64,000 nucleotides of DNA, taken from NCBI GenBank assembly GCA_964407165.1, contig CAYOUJ010000004.1:1-64000 (forward strand). The letters run 5' to 3'. Position 1 is the stretch's first letter. Each line of letters starts with the position of its first letter. This DNA comes from CAZPKH01 sp964407165. GTDB lineage: Bacteria > Bacteroidota > Bacteroidia > Bacteroidales > Muribaculaceae. Of this stretch, positions 1-6,181 are shown piece after piece. Position numbers and translations under genes: made by a program. The notes under the pieces are model-generated. The model had not been told where the DNA came from. It did no database searches and was given only the letters and a program-made list of their open reading frames with translations.

Positions 1-20
1 CGAATTACGCGAATTATTTT

Positions 21-293
21 TTATTTATCGGAATAATGACCATAAGCAGAAATAACCTCAACAACTATCTCTGTGTCTTTAATTCGATAAACCAGTCGGT
101 GCTTGCCTGTGATGCGCCGAGACCATCTCTCATCTGAATAATGACGCAACTGTTCAGGGTGTCCCGTTCCTGTGCGAGGATGTGTCTTCAATTCATCTAT
201 CAGACTCAACGCTTTGCGTGCAGCATTAGGCTCGCTCTTTGCCAAGCGAGCAATATCTGCCTGCGCCTCTTCAAGAATAATTATTGTGTACAT
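21..293 (-). CDS. yoeB: YoeB/Txe-family mRNA interferase toxin
   Basis: A 90-residue protein of the RelE/YoeB fold, the usual size for YoeB. Family features visible are the LAKSEPNAARKALSLIDEL helical segment, the GTGHPEQLRH stretch, the SRRITGKHRLVYRI strand pair and the C-terminal AYGHYSDK, which holds the conserved His-Tyr end of YoeB active sites. Known members cleave mRNA at the ribosomal A site. Its ATG lies inside the end of the upstream antitoxin gene (13-bp overlap), the standard coupled antitoxin-toxin arrangement. Function is assigned by family and context; the pair appears intact. Confidence 0.93.
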   Translation of the reverse strand: MYTIIILEEAQADIARLAKSEPNAARKALSLIDELKTHPRTGTGHPEQLRHYSDERWSRRITGKHRLVYRIKDTEIVVEVISAYGHYSDK

Positions 294-559
294 GAAGCAA
301 TGATGCGCTGAAGGAGTTGGTCAGAAGTTTCATTATCACCCACAACTATGGCCTTTGAAGAATCCTTCTCATAATTGGCCACGCGGCGGTCTATCATGGC
401 ATAGAATTCATCACGGCTCATCTCAGAATCGTCCATGACCGGGTTTAGGGTAAACGAGCCGAAGGAACGTGACTTTAGGATGACGTCGTGACCGGCGGCA
501 GCCATGCTAAGATATTTGCTCTGATGTGCGCGAAACTCGCGAGTGCTGATAATAGTCAT
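281..559 (-). CDS. yefM: YefM/Phd-family antitoxin
   Basis: A 92-residue protein beginning MTIISTREFRAHQSKYL, the typical YefM/Phd DNA-binding N-terminus, followed by a polar C-terminal part that would wrap the toxin. A start 22 codons further upstream is open, but it would lie upstream of the promoter -7 box; the ATG at 559 fits both the family and the promoter. The gene is first in a two-gene operon and overlaps yoeB by 13 bp. The antitoxin normally binds its own promoter, so autoregulation is expected but not shown here. Confidence 0.92.
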   Translation of the reverse strand: MTIISTREFRAHQSKYLSMAAAGHDVILKSRSFGSFTLNPVMDDSEMSRDEFYAMIDRRVANYEKDSSKAIVVGDNETSDQLLQRIIASCTQ

Positions 560-584
560 GATGGTTTGTTTTTTGATTACAGCG

Positions 585-615
585 CAAAGATACAAAAAAT
601 ATTTTGTGTACCAAA
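585..615 (-). promoter_or_regulatory. Promoter of the yefM-yoeB operon
   Basis: On the minus strand TATCTTTG (585-592) matches the Bacteroidetes -7 consensus TAnnTTTG, with TTTG (612-615) about 19 bp upstream as the -33 element. Transcription would begin roughly 20 bp before the antitoxin ATG at 559. Confidence 0.7.
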
Positions 616-632
616 ATGGACGCAAATATTTT

Positions 633-1532
633 TTATTTGGGGAGAAGGGAGTAGTCGGCGATGGAGAAGATTTCGCAGGAGTTCTCCCCTATCCAGCCGG
701 ACTTGGCGAGGACGGCTTGCTGGACCTTGACGAAGTCGATGGAGGTGAGGGTGACGGGGGTGCCGTCGGCGGCCATGGCGTTGGAGATCTTGAAGGCTGT
801 CCAGCGGCTGCCGTCGCCGAAGGAGTCGGAGCCGATGTTGTCGGCGTAACCCCAGTCGTAGGCGGGGTTGGACCAAATGCCGGTCTCGGCGTCCATGCTG
901 TTGCGGGCCTCGAGGCGCGTGCCGGTGAGGGTGTATGAGTCGGCGGTGATCCAGGCGGGGTAATAATAGTCCTGCTTGTGGTATGCGGCGAGGTAGTCGA
1001 CGGTGCCCTCGAGGCCGTCGCTGTCGCGCCAGGCCACGTCCCGGCCGGGGCCGGAGGGGCGGAAGTAGGTGACGGAGTAGTTTTGCCGTGTGGAGGACTT
1101 GCCGGTTTCGGAGCCGCGGAGCTCATACCAGGTGTCGTCGGGGAGGCCGTTGCCGTTGGCGTCTTGCATCACCCAAACAATGCCCGGCTCGTTGGAGAGG
1201 TCGAGGGCGTTGCCGAGGATGGCGATGTCGTAGCCGCCGCTGTTGGCGATGCTGTGGTCGAAGCCGACGACTATGTAGCCGCCAAAGGTGCCGAGGGAGA
1301 CGAACTGCTGCGCGGCGAGGCGGCTTTTGGCGTATGCTGCTGCAGCGGCGGGTGTTGTCTCGTCGCCGGTGAATCCGCCGGTTACGGTCTCGTTGATGAA
1401 CTGCCCGGGGGCCGGGGTGTATTCAAAGACTTTGGTGCAGTAGGGGGAGTAAGTCACCTTGGGCTCGTCGTCGCTGCTGCTGCAGGAGGCGAGGGTGGCA
1501 GCGGTGAGCATGATTATGGCAAATCTGTTCAT
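633..1532 (-). CDS. Surface lipoprotein (Bacteroidales cell surface protein family)
   Basis: A 299-residue protein with a lipoprotein signal: hydrophobic N-terminus and lipobox LASC, Cys at residue 17, followed by SSSDDEP, an acidic stretch resembling the Bacteroidetes surface-export signal. The body contains GGYIVVGFDHSIANSGGYDI, NGNGLPDDTWYELRGSE and YYYPAWI segments that I recognise from Bacteroidales proteins annotated only as cell surface protein. The NGNGLPDD stretch resembles a calcium-binding loop. It is last in an overlapping operon (ATGA overlap with the upstream gene) behind a metal-type ABC system, so a role in metal or cofactor capture is plausible. The exact function is not known to me. 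Confidence 0.75.
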   Translation of the reverse strand: MNRFAIIMLTAATLASCSSSDDEPKVTYSPYCTKVFEYTPAPGQFINETVTGGFTGDETTPAAAAAYAKSRLAAQQFVSLGTFGGYIVVGFDHSIANSGGYDIAILGNALDLSNEPGIVWVMQDANGNGLPDDTWYELRGSETGKSSTRQNYSVTYFRPSGPGRDVAWRDSDGLEGTVDYLAAYHKQDYYYPAWITADSYTLTGTRLEARNSMDAETGIWSNPAYDWGYADNIGSDSFGDGSRWTAFKISNAMAADGTPVTLTSIDFVKVQQAVLAKSGWIGENSCEIFSIADYSLLPK

Positions 1533-2191
1533 TTCGTTTGCAATATAACAGTTGAGGGCATGCCGGGGAGGAGTTTCTCCGACTTGTTGGGAATGGTTAT
1601 GACCACGCGGCGCAGGGTGTCGGCGGCGCCGACGGAGATAGTGCGGACGGTGGCGGGGAAGGTCGTGCGGCCGTAAGTCTCGACGGTGAGGGTGACGGAA
1701 TCGGTGGGGTGCAGGCGGTCGGCGACGGGAGCGGGTACATCGAGGGTGAGCAGCAGCGGGCGCACCTGCTCGACCACGAGGATGACGCGGGCGTCGGCGC
1801 GGACGGTGTCGCTGTCGTCATATGCGCGCGAGGTGACGACGCCGGAGACGTTGCTGGCGATGGTGTGCTCGTGGCGCACGCCGAGGCTGTCGGGGGGCAG
1901 GAGCACGACGGCGACGTCCTGGCCGACGGCGACTTTGGAGCCCTCCCCTACTAACATCGACCGGACGACGGTGCCGGCGGCTGCGGTGACCTCGACTCGG
2001 TTTACCGACTGCAGGGGCGCGGAGAATGACATCTCCTCCGGCTCTGCCGTTTCCGGCTGGTTTTCAATGGGCATGGGGAGTATGAACACCTCCACGCCGG
2101 CGTCGACCATGCCGGAGGCGTCGTCGCTGCCGCTGCCGGAGCAGGCGGCGAGCAGGCACAATAATAATATGTATAGCGTGCGGGGAGTCAT
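1529..2191 (-). CDS. Adaptor-like lipoprotein with biotinyl-lipoyl fold
   Basis: A 220-residue lipoprotein (signal peptide with LLAACSG lipobox). The mature part resembles the periplasmic adaptor (HlyD/RND membrane-fusion) core: VEVTAAAGTVVRSMLVGEGSKVAVGQDVAVV is a lipoyl-type hammerhead, followed by NVSGVVTS and a barrel-like C-terminus ending LLPGMPSTVILQTK. The start at 2191 is chosen because it makes an ATGA overlap with the preceding ATPase gene and begins the signal peptide; a longer reading would run back into the tandem repeat. It is short for an adaptor and has no RND pump or outer-membrane channel nearby. It sits where a permease gene would be expected in a ZnuABC operon. Confidence 0.72.
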   Translation of the reverse strand: MTPRTLYILLLCLLAACSGSGSDDASGMVDAGVEVFILPMPIENQPETAEPEEMSFSAPLQSVNRVEVTAAAGTVVRSMLVGEGSKVAVGQDVAVVLLPPDSLGVRHEHTIASNVSGVVTSRAYDDSDTVRADARVILVVEQVRPLLLTLDVPAPVADRLHPTDSVTLTVETYGRTTFPATVRTISVGAADTLRRVVITIPNKSEKLLPGMPSTVILQTK

Positions 2192-2985
2192 GAGTGAGGT
2201 GCGGGGCGCGAGGGCGCTGCTCCGCTCCGTGCGGGGCGCGAGGGCGCTGCCCCGCTCCGTGCGGGGCGCGAGGGCGCCGCCCCGCTCCCTTGGCATGGGC
2301 AGTCGGGGCCGCAGTGGCAGACGTCCTCGCCGTCGCAGTCGCAGTGCACCTCGTGATGGTGGGCGCTGCAGAAATGGAGGGTGCCGTCGACTATGAGGTG
2401 ACGGTTGGCCATGACGGCGATGGTCGACATCTCGTGACTAACGAGGAGTATTGTGGTGTGCTCGGCCAGGTCGCTGATGGTGTGGTACATGCGGTGCTCA
2501 AAATGCTTGTCGAGGTAGCTCAGGGGCTCGTCGAGCACCAACAGCTCGGGCCGCGAGATGATGGCTCGGGCGAAGAGGGTGCGCTGCAGCTGTCCGCCGG
2601 AGATTTCGCCGATGGGTCGGCGCACGAGGGCGGCCATGCCTACCAGCTCGGCCATCTCGGCCACGCGCGCGGGGTCTTTCTCACGCAGGCCGGAGGCTAT
2701 GACCTGGCCGACGGTGATGGGGAAACGGGAGTCGATGAGGTTTTTCTGGGGGAGGTATCCCACGCGGAGGTTGCGGTTGGTGTATATTACATCACCGTAT
2801 GAGGGCTTGAGCAGGCGCAGGATGATGCGCATGAGGGTGGTCTTGCCGCCGCCGTTGGGGCCGGTGATGGCCCAGAAATCGCCGCGGCAGACGGTGAGGT
2901 TGACATCGCGCAGGGCGGTGTTGCGCTCCCATTGCATTCCGACGCCGCGGAGTTCTACCATCGTGGTGTCCATTTCCGGTTTCAT
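2188..2985 (-). CDS. ABC transporter ATPase, zinc/manganese uptake type (ZnuC-like)
   Basis: 265 residues with a complete ATPase: Walker A GPNGGGKTT near residue 43, Q-loop LPQKNLID, signature ISGGQLQRT, Walker B LLVLDEP and the H-loop His in VSHEM. It would power metal import with the binding protein encoded just upstream (4-bp overlap). After the conserved core comes a Cys/His-rich tail (HFCSAHHHEVHCDCDGEDVCHC) that could bind metal, and then three copies of a SGAAPSRPAR-like peptide encoded by a 3 x 30-bp tandem repeat. That last segment looks like a repeat insertion at the C-terminus rather than a family feature. No permease gene follows. Confidence 0.88.
   Translation of the reverse strand: MKPEMDTTMVELRGVGMQWERNTALRDVNLTVCRGDFWAITGPNGGGKTTLMRIILRLLKPSYGDVIYTNRNLRVGYLPQKNLIDSRFPITVGQVIASGLREKDPARVAEMAELVGMAALVRRPIGEISGGQLQRTLFARAIISRPELLVLDEPLSYLDKHFEHRMYHTISDLAEHTTILLVSHEMSTIAVMANRHLIVDGTLHFCSAHHHEVHCDCDGEDVCHCGPDCPCQGSGAAPSRPARSGAAPSRPARSGAAPSRPAPHS
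2201..2290 (-). repeat. Three tandem 30-bp copies of the GC-rich REP-like element
   Basis: Units 2201-2230, 2231-2260 and 2261-2290 each begin GCGGGGCGCGAGGGCG and end in CGCTCC, differing at only a few bases. They encode the C-terminal repeats of the ABC ATPase. The same element is scattered singly over the rest of the window; its GGGGCG and CGCCCC ends can pair as a short hairpin. Confidence 0.95.
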
Positions 2986-3908
2986 TGCGGGACCTTCATG
3001 CCGATGGCGCGGGCGATGTGGAGCATCTCACCAATCCAGTCGGCGTTCATGGGGTTTATGTAGACTATGCGTGCGCCAATCTCGCTGTTTAGCGCCTCGG
3101 CGCGGGAGGAGTCGAAGTCCTTCTGTATCAGCATCACGAGGGGGACGGGGCGCGAGGGCGCTGCCCCGCTCCCGGCAGTGGCGGTCTCGCGGGCGGCGTC
3201 GATGCGGCGGCGCAGGTCGACGGCCGACTGCTCCTTGTTTTCCACGCCTAAGGCTATCTGGTCGAGGCCGTAGTCGCGGGCGAAATAGCTCAGCGAGGGG
3301 TGGAAGACGACAAAGGCGTTTGACGGAGCCTTGGCGAGTATCTGCTTGATGGCCGTGTCGAGGCTGTCGAGGCGCTCGCTGAAGCGGCTGAAATTCTGTG
3401 CGTAATAGTCGGCGCCGGCGGGGTCGATGGTGCTCAGGGCGCTCACGGCGTTGGCGGCGATGACACGAGCGTTTGCCACGGAGCTCCAGGTGTGGGGGTC
3501 GGGAGCGTCGGGGCACGAGGGCGCGGCCCCGCTCCGGTCGGCGTGGCCGTGTGTGCCGGTGATAGGCTCGATGCCGTCGGTGAGGTTGAAGATGCGCAGG
3601 TCGGGGTTGGCCGCGTGAACCTTGTCGACAATGGCGTCCTCAAAGCCGAGCATGCCCATCTTGAGGAAGGCGTCGCTGCGCTCGATGCCGAGCAGGTGGG
3701 CCATGGAGGGTTCATAGCTCTCCGGGTTGGCGCCGGCGGTGAGTATTGAGCGCACGTCGTAGCGGTCGCCTGCTATCTGCTCGACGATGTACTTCTCGGG
3801 GGGAATGCTCACGGTCACCACTGGCTTGTCGCCGGAGGTTGGGGTGCAAGCCATCAGCGCAATCAGAGCCGTGAGCACCGCGATGAGTATGTATCTTATG
3901 GTAGCCAT
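2982..3908 (-). CDS. Zinc-type ABC transporter substrate-binding lipoprotein (ZnuA-like)
   Basis: 308 residues with a lipoprotein signal (ALMACTPTSG) and the cluster A-I metal-binding fold: VVTVSIPPEKYIVEQIAGDRYDV at the N-terminus, NPESYEPS, a His-containing loop GTHGHAD, DPHTW, and FVVFHPSLSYFARDYGL. These are the usual metal-ligand segments of ZnuA proteins. Two REP-like repeats interrupt it: one inside the His-rich loop (RSGAAPSCPDAP) and one before PLVMLIQKDF (GSGAAPSRP). Both are in frame and fall in loops. It heads a four-gene operon with 4-bp overlaps. The metal is inferred from the family, and manganese cannot be excluded. Confidence 0.9.
   Translation of the reverse strand: MATIRYILIAVLTALIALMACTPTSGDKPVVTVSIPPEKYIVEQIAGDRYDVRSILTAGANPESYEPSMAHLLGIERSDAFLKMGMLGFEDAIVDKVHAANPDLRIFNLTDGIEPITGTHGHADRSGAAPSCPDAPDPHTWSSVANARVIAANAVSALSTIDPAGADYYAQNFSRFSERLDSLDTAIKQILAKAPSNAFVVFHPSLSYFARDYGLDQIALGVENKEQSAVDLRRRIDAARETATAGSGAAPSRPVPLVMLIQKDFDSSRAEALNSEIGARIVYINPMNADWIGEMLHIARAIGMKVPQ
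3146..3173 (-). repeat. REP-like GC element inside znuA-like gene
   Basis: GGGGCGCGAGGGCGCTG followed by CCCCGCTCCC; translated on the minus strand as GSGAAPSRP between conserved segments of the binding protein. Confidence 0.9.
3508..3535 (-). repeat. REP-like GC element in the His-rich loop of the ZnuA-like gene
   Basis: Slightly diverged copy (GGGGCACGAGGGCGCGG then CCCCGCTCC), encoding RSGAAPSCP next to the THGHAD metal-binding loop. Confidence 0.85.
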
Positions 3909-3921
3909 TGTTTTGATTTTG

Positions 3922-3929
3922 CAAATTTA
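3922..3929 (-). promoter_or_regulatory. Putative -7 box of the ZnuA-like operon
   Basis: Minus-strand TAAATTTG lies 13 bp before the ATG at 3908, so the mRNA would have almost no leader. The rest of the 339-bp divergent region to 4247 is AT-rich and holds the opposing promoter; I see no clear Zur-type palindrome. Confidence 0.5.
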
Positions 3930-4142
3930 CACAAAAAATTTGAAAAAACTTAAAATATAAGCAAAAAATCACAGGTTAAAATTTCCAAGCTGACAATCAG
4001 CGCATAACCGGCGGCACATCTTATTAATAGAATATCGGTTAGGCGCGTGCATCTATCCTATAAACGCAGTCGAAAAATAATAATTACATATTTTTTGCAA
4101 AAAATATTAGCAAAAATGTTTTATTGGCTGAAAAATTGTTAC

Positions 4143-4150
4143 TAAATTTG
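4143..4150 (+). promoter_or_regulatory. Putative -7 box of the Lrp/AsnC gene
   Basis: TAAATTTG matches TAnnTTTG about 100 bp upstream of the regulator ATG. TTGG at 4124-4127 is a weak -33 candidate with rather short spacing. Confidence 0.5.
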
Positions 4151-4247
4151 TGGCACGTTTTAGGGCCATTCACCCCGAAATCACATCTAACCACCCGACA
4201 AACAATAATTTAACACTTAATACATACCACCTAACACGTCATCCGCC

Positions 4248-4712
4248 ATGTCACGCCAACAATTAGACTCTCTTGACTACAAGATTCTCGACATGCTGTC
4301 AGGCAACGCCCGCAAGCCGTTCCTCGAGATCGCCCGCGAGTGCAATGTCAGCGGCGCCGCCATCCACCAGCGCGTGCAGAAGCTGATGGGGGGCCCCATC
4401 AAGAGCTTCGAGACCGTGGTCGACCCCGTGGCCATGGGCTACGAGACCTGCGCCTACATCGGCTTCATCCTCAAAGATTCATCCACGTTCAACGAAGTCA
4501 TCAACCAACTCCGCGCCATCCCCGAGGTAGTTGAGTGCCACTTCACCTCCGGCCAGTACGACATCATCGCCAAGATCTACGCCCGCAACAACGCTCACCT
4601 TATGGAGCTGATACACAACAATATCAGCATCGAGGGCAAGAGCCGCACCGAGACGATGATCAGCTTTGAGGAGGTGTTCCGCCGCACCATCCCCATCCCG
4701 CAGAACCGTTAA
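4248..4712 (+). CDS. Lrp/AsnC-family transcriptional regulator
   Basis: 154 residues, the normal family size. The N-terminal winged helix-turn-helix is LDSLDYKILDMLSGNARKPF then LEIARECNVSGAAIHQRVQKL; the C-terminal RAM effector domain includes GYETCAYIGFILKD, IPEVVECHFTSGQYDIIAKI and a terminal strand to RRTIPI. Family members are oligomeric regulators, usually responding to amino acids. Its targets cannot be read from the sequence; it is divergent from the metal-uptake operon across 339 bp, so control of that operon or of itself is possible. The linker MGGPIKSFETVVDP is slightly unusual but common in Bacteroidales members. Confidence 0.9.
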   Translation: MSRQQLDSLDYKILDMLSGNARKPFLEIARECNVSGAAIHQRVQKLMGGPIKSFETVVDPVAMGYETCAYIGFILKDSSTFNEVINQLRAIPEVVECHFTSGQYDIIAKIYARNNAHLMELIHNNISIEGKSRTETMISFEEVFRRTIPIPQNR

Positions 4713-4720
4713 ACTCCCAG

Positions 4721-4798
4721 CTACGAACTACGAACTACGAACTACGAACTGTGGATTTTGCCGCAACTCGTAGTTCGTAGTTCGTAGTTCGTAGTTCA
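4721..4798. repeat. Inverted arrays of the 7-bp word CTACGAA (probable bidirectional terminator)
   Basis: Four tandem CTACGAA units (4721-4748) face four tandem TTCGTAG units (about 4769-4797) across an 18-bp spacer, giving a stem of about 28 bp between two convergent genes. The right arm touches the last codons of the PepSY-like gene. A shorter copy of the same word occurs at 44441-44456. Confidence 0.9.
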
Positions 4799-5221
4799 CT
4801 TGACGGAGATGCCGTCAGCGTAGCTGTATGTAACCGTCTCATTGGCAAGCGTGAGCACGTATCCGGAGGCGTCGCGCGTGGCCTTGTATACCTTGTCGAC
4901 GGCCTCTGCGTTCTGGAGGTATGCATAGAGCGGCGAGGGCATCTGGTCGAAGATAAACATGGTGGGGAGGGTGGCGCCGCGGCCGTCCATGGCTATCCAC
5001 TGGCGCTCGGAGTTGAAGATGATTTCCGGCCCATCCTTGAGGGTGACGTAATATTCCCCGTCGCTCTCGACATACTTGCTCACCCCCTGCTCGGGGAAAT
5101 ACATCGCGATGAACTCCGAGATCCCCTCCGGGAGATCGTCCCAGACATTGTTTGATGAGTCGGAACAGGCGGTGGCGGCGAGGGCCAGCGCGGCGGTCAA
5201 TATCCATGTAAGTCGCTTCAT
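4796..5221 (-). CDS. PepSY-like (DUF2874-type) periplasmic lipoprotein
   Basis: 141 residues with a lipoprotein signal (ALAATACSDSS). The mature region EGISEFIAMYFPEQGVSKYV then EYYVTLKDGPEIIFNSERQW is the pattern of Bacteroidetes PepSY-like proteins: an acidic helix followed by a strand carrying a DG-x-x-I-x-FN turn. One such domain is complete and a second, weaker half follows (YAYLQNAEAVDKVYKATRDA). The molecular function of this family is unknown; most members are periplasmic or surface proteins. It lies downstream of greA on the same strand but a hairpin separates them, so it is probably transcribed independently. Confidence 0.75.
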   Translation of the reverse strand: MKRLTWILTAALALAATACSDSSNNVWDDLPEGISEFIAMYFPEQGVSKYVESDGEYYVTLKDGPEIIFNSERQWIAMDGRGATLPTMFIFDQMPSPLYAYLQNAEAVDKVYKATRDASGYVLTLANETVTYSYADGISVK

Positions 5222-5279
5222 AGTCGCAAACGTGTTTATACATTTCTAACGCCTCCGCCGCCGGTATTGTTTATGCAAA

Positions 5280-5347
5280 CAACAACAGATTTCACGCATT
5301 TCACAGATTAAAAAACAATCCGCGAAATGCGTGAAATCTATTGTTGT
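5280..5347. terminator. Long hairpin of the CAGATTTCAC repeat family, after greA
   Basis: Arms of about 30 bp (5280-5309 and 5318-5347) containing CAGATTTCACGCATTTC and its near-complement, separated by a short A-rich loop. It lies just past the greA stop and probably terminates it. The same word family forms a hairpin at 12818-12881. Confidence 0.75.
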
Positions 5348-5355
5348 CAAATCGG

Positions 5356-5826
5356 TTAGAATGAGATCTCGACAATCTCAAACTTCATCACGCCGGCGGG
5401 GACGCGTATCTCGACGGTCTCGCCGAGCTTGTGGCCGAGAAGCCCCTGGGCAATGGGTGTCGACGAGCCGATCTTCTTCTCCTTGATGTTGGCCTCGGAG
5501 TCGGCCACGATGGTGTATTCCATGACCATACCGTTGGCCACATTCTTCATTTTCACGCGGTTGAGTATCTGCACCTCCTCCGTGTTGAGGTTGCTTTCGT
5601 CTATGATACGGCTGTTGGCCACCAGGTCTTTGAGCTGCGAGATCTTCATCTCGAGCATGCCCTGGGCCTCCTTGGCGGCATCGTATTCAGAGTTCTCGCT
5701 CAGGTCGCCCTTGTCGCGGGCCTCGGCGATGGCTCGTGAGATGGCGGGGCGCTCTACACTCTCGAGGTAGGCTATCTCCTCCATCTTCTTCTTGTAACCC
5801 TCGCGGGTCATGTAAGTGATAGGCAT
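5356..5826 (-). CDS. greA: Transcription elongation factor GreA
   Basis: 156 residues, the usual GreA length. The N-terminal coiled coil shows YMTREGYKKKMEEIAYLE and AIAEARDKGDLSENSEYDAA, the hallmark acidic tip that stimulates transcript cleavage in backtracked RNA polymerase. The C-terminal FKBP-like domain follows, with PIAQGLLGHKLGETVEIRVP. I place the start at 5826 (MPITYM), which aligns with the family; an in-frame ATG 20 codons upstream adds unrelated residues. A TAnnTTTG box lies about 110 bp upstream. It is preceded by a divergent LysM-protein gene and followed by a strong hairpin. Confidence 0.96.
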   Translation of the reverse strand: MPITYMTREGYKKKMEEIAYLESVERPAISRAIAEARDKGDLSENSEYDAAKEAQGMLEMKISQLKDLVANSRIIDESNLNTEEVQILNRVKMKNVANGMVMEYTIVADSEANIKEKKIGSSTPIAQGLLGHKLGETVEIRVPAGVMKFEIVEISF

Positions 5827-5936
5827 ATTGGGTTTAAGTTTTTGGTTTTTAGCTGTTTTTGGGCGCAACAAAAAAGAAAGTGTCACGCTGCGGCATGGCG
5901 GCGAGACCCTTAAGTCGGCTCAATATTTTTGCATGG

Positions 5937-5944
5937 CAAAGGTA
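5937..5944 (-). promoter_or_regulatory. -7 box of greA
   Basis: Minus-strand TACCTTTG, a good match to TAnnTTTG. It predicts a leader of about 100 nt before the ATG at 5826. Confidence 0.6.
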
Positions 5945-6015
5945 CGCAAAAAAGCCAAATAGGCAAGCGCCCGCGCAACAATTTCACAAATTTTAATAAA
6001 ACTCAGCACCCTTTG

Positions 6016-6073
6016 CCCGATTACCCGCTTACCCGATTAATCCCCTTAATCGGGTAACCCGCTAAGCGGATAA
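6016..6073. repeat. Octamer-word hairpin (CCCGATTA family)
   Basis: Tandem 8-bp words CCCGATTA, CCCGCTTA, CCCGATTA face a complementary arm around TTAATCGGGTAACCCGC. It lies in the 355-bp divergent region between greA and the LysM-protein gene, which otherwise holds only the two promoters. The same words recur at 9290, 38386, 38509 and 54569. Confidence 0.85.
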
Positions 6074-6118
6074 CGCAAAACTTAGCTTGACTTGCTTGGC
6101 CGTGTGCTCACTTTTTGC

Positions 6119-6126
6119 TATCTTTG
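6119..6126 (+). promoter_or_regulatory. -7 box of the LysM-protein gene
   Basis: TATCTTTG, with TTG motifs near 6092-6098 about 20 bp upstream. Transcription would start about 50 bp before the ATG at 6182. Confidence 0.6.
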
Positions 6127-6181
6127 TGGCGCCAATAAGCGGGCATAAGCCTCCCAATGCCCGTCTCACCAACAACGCATT

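Noticed and set aside
2188..2296. Longer start for the adaptor-like lipoprotein (at 2296).
   Set aside because: The extra residues are repeat-encoded, and the ATGA overlap and signal peptide both support 2191.
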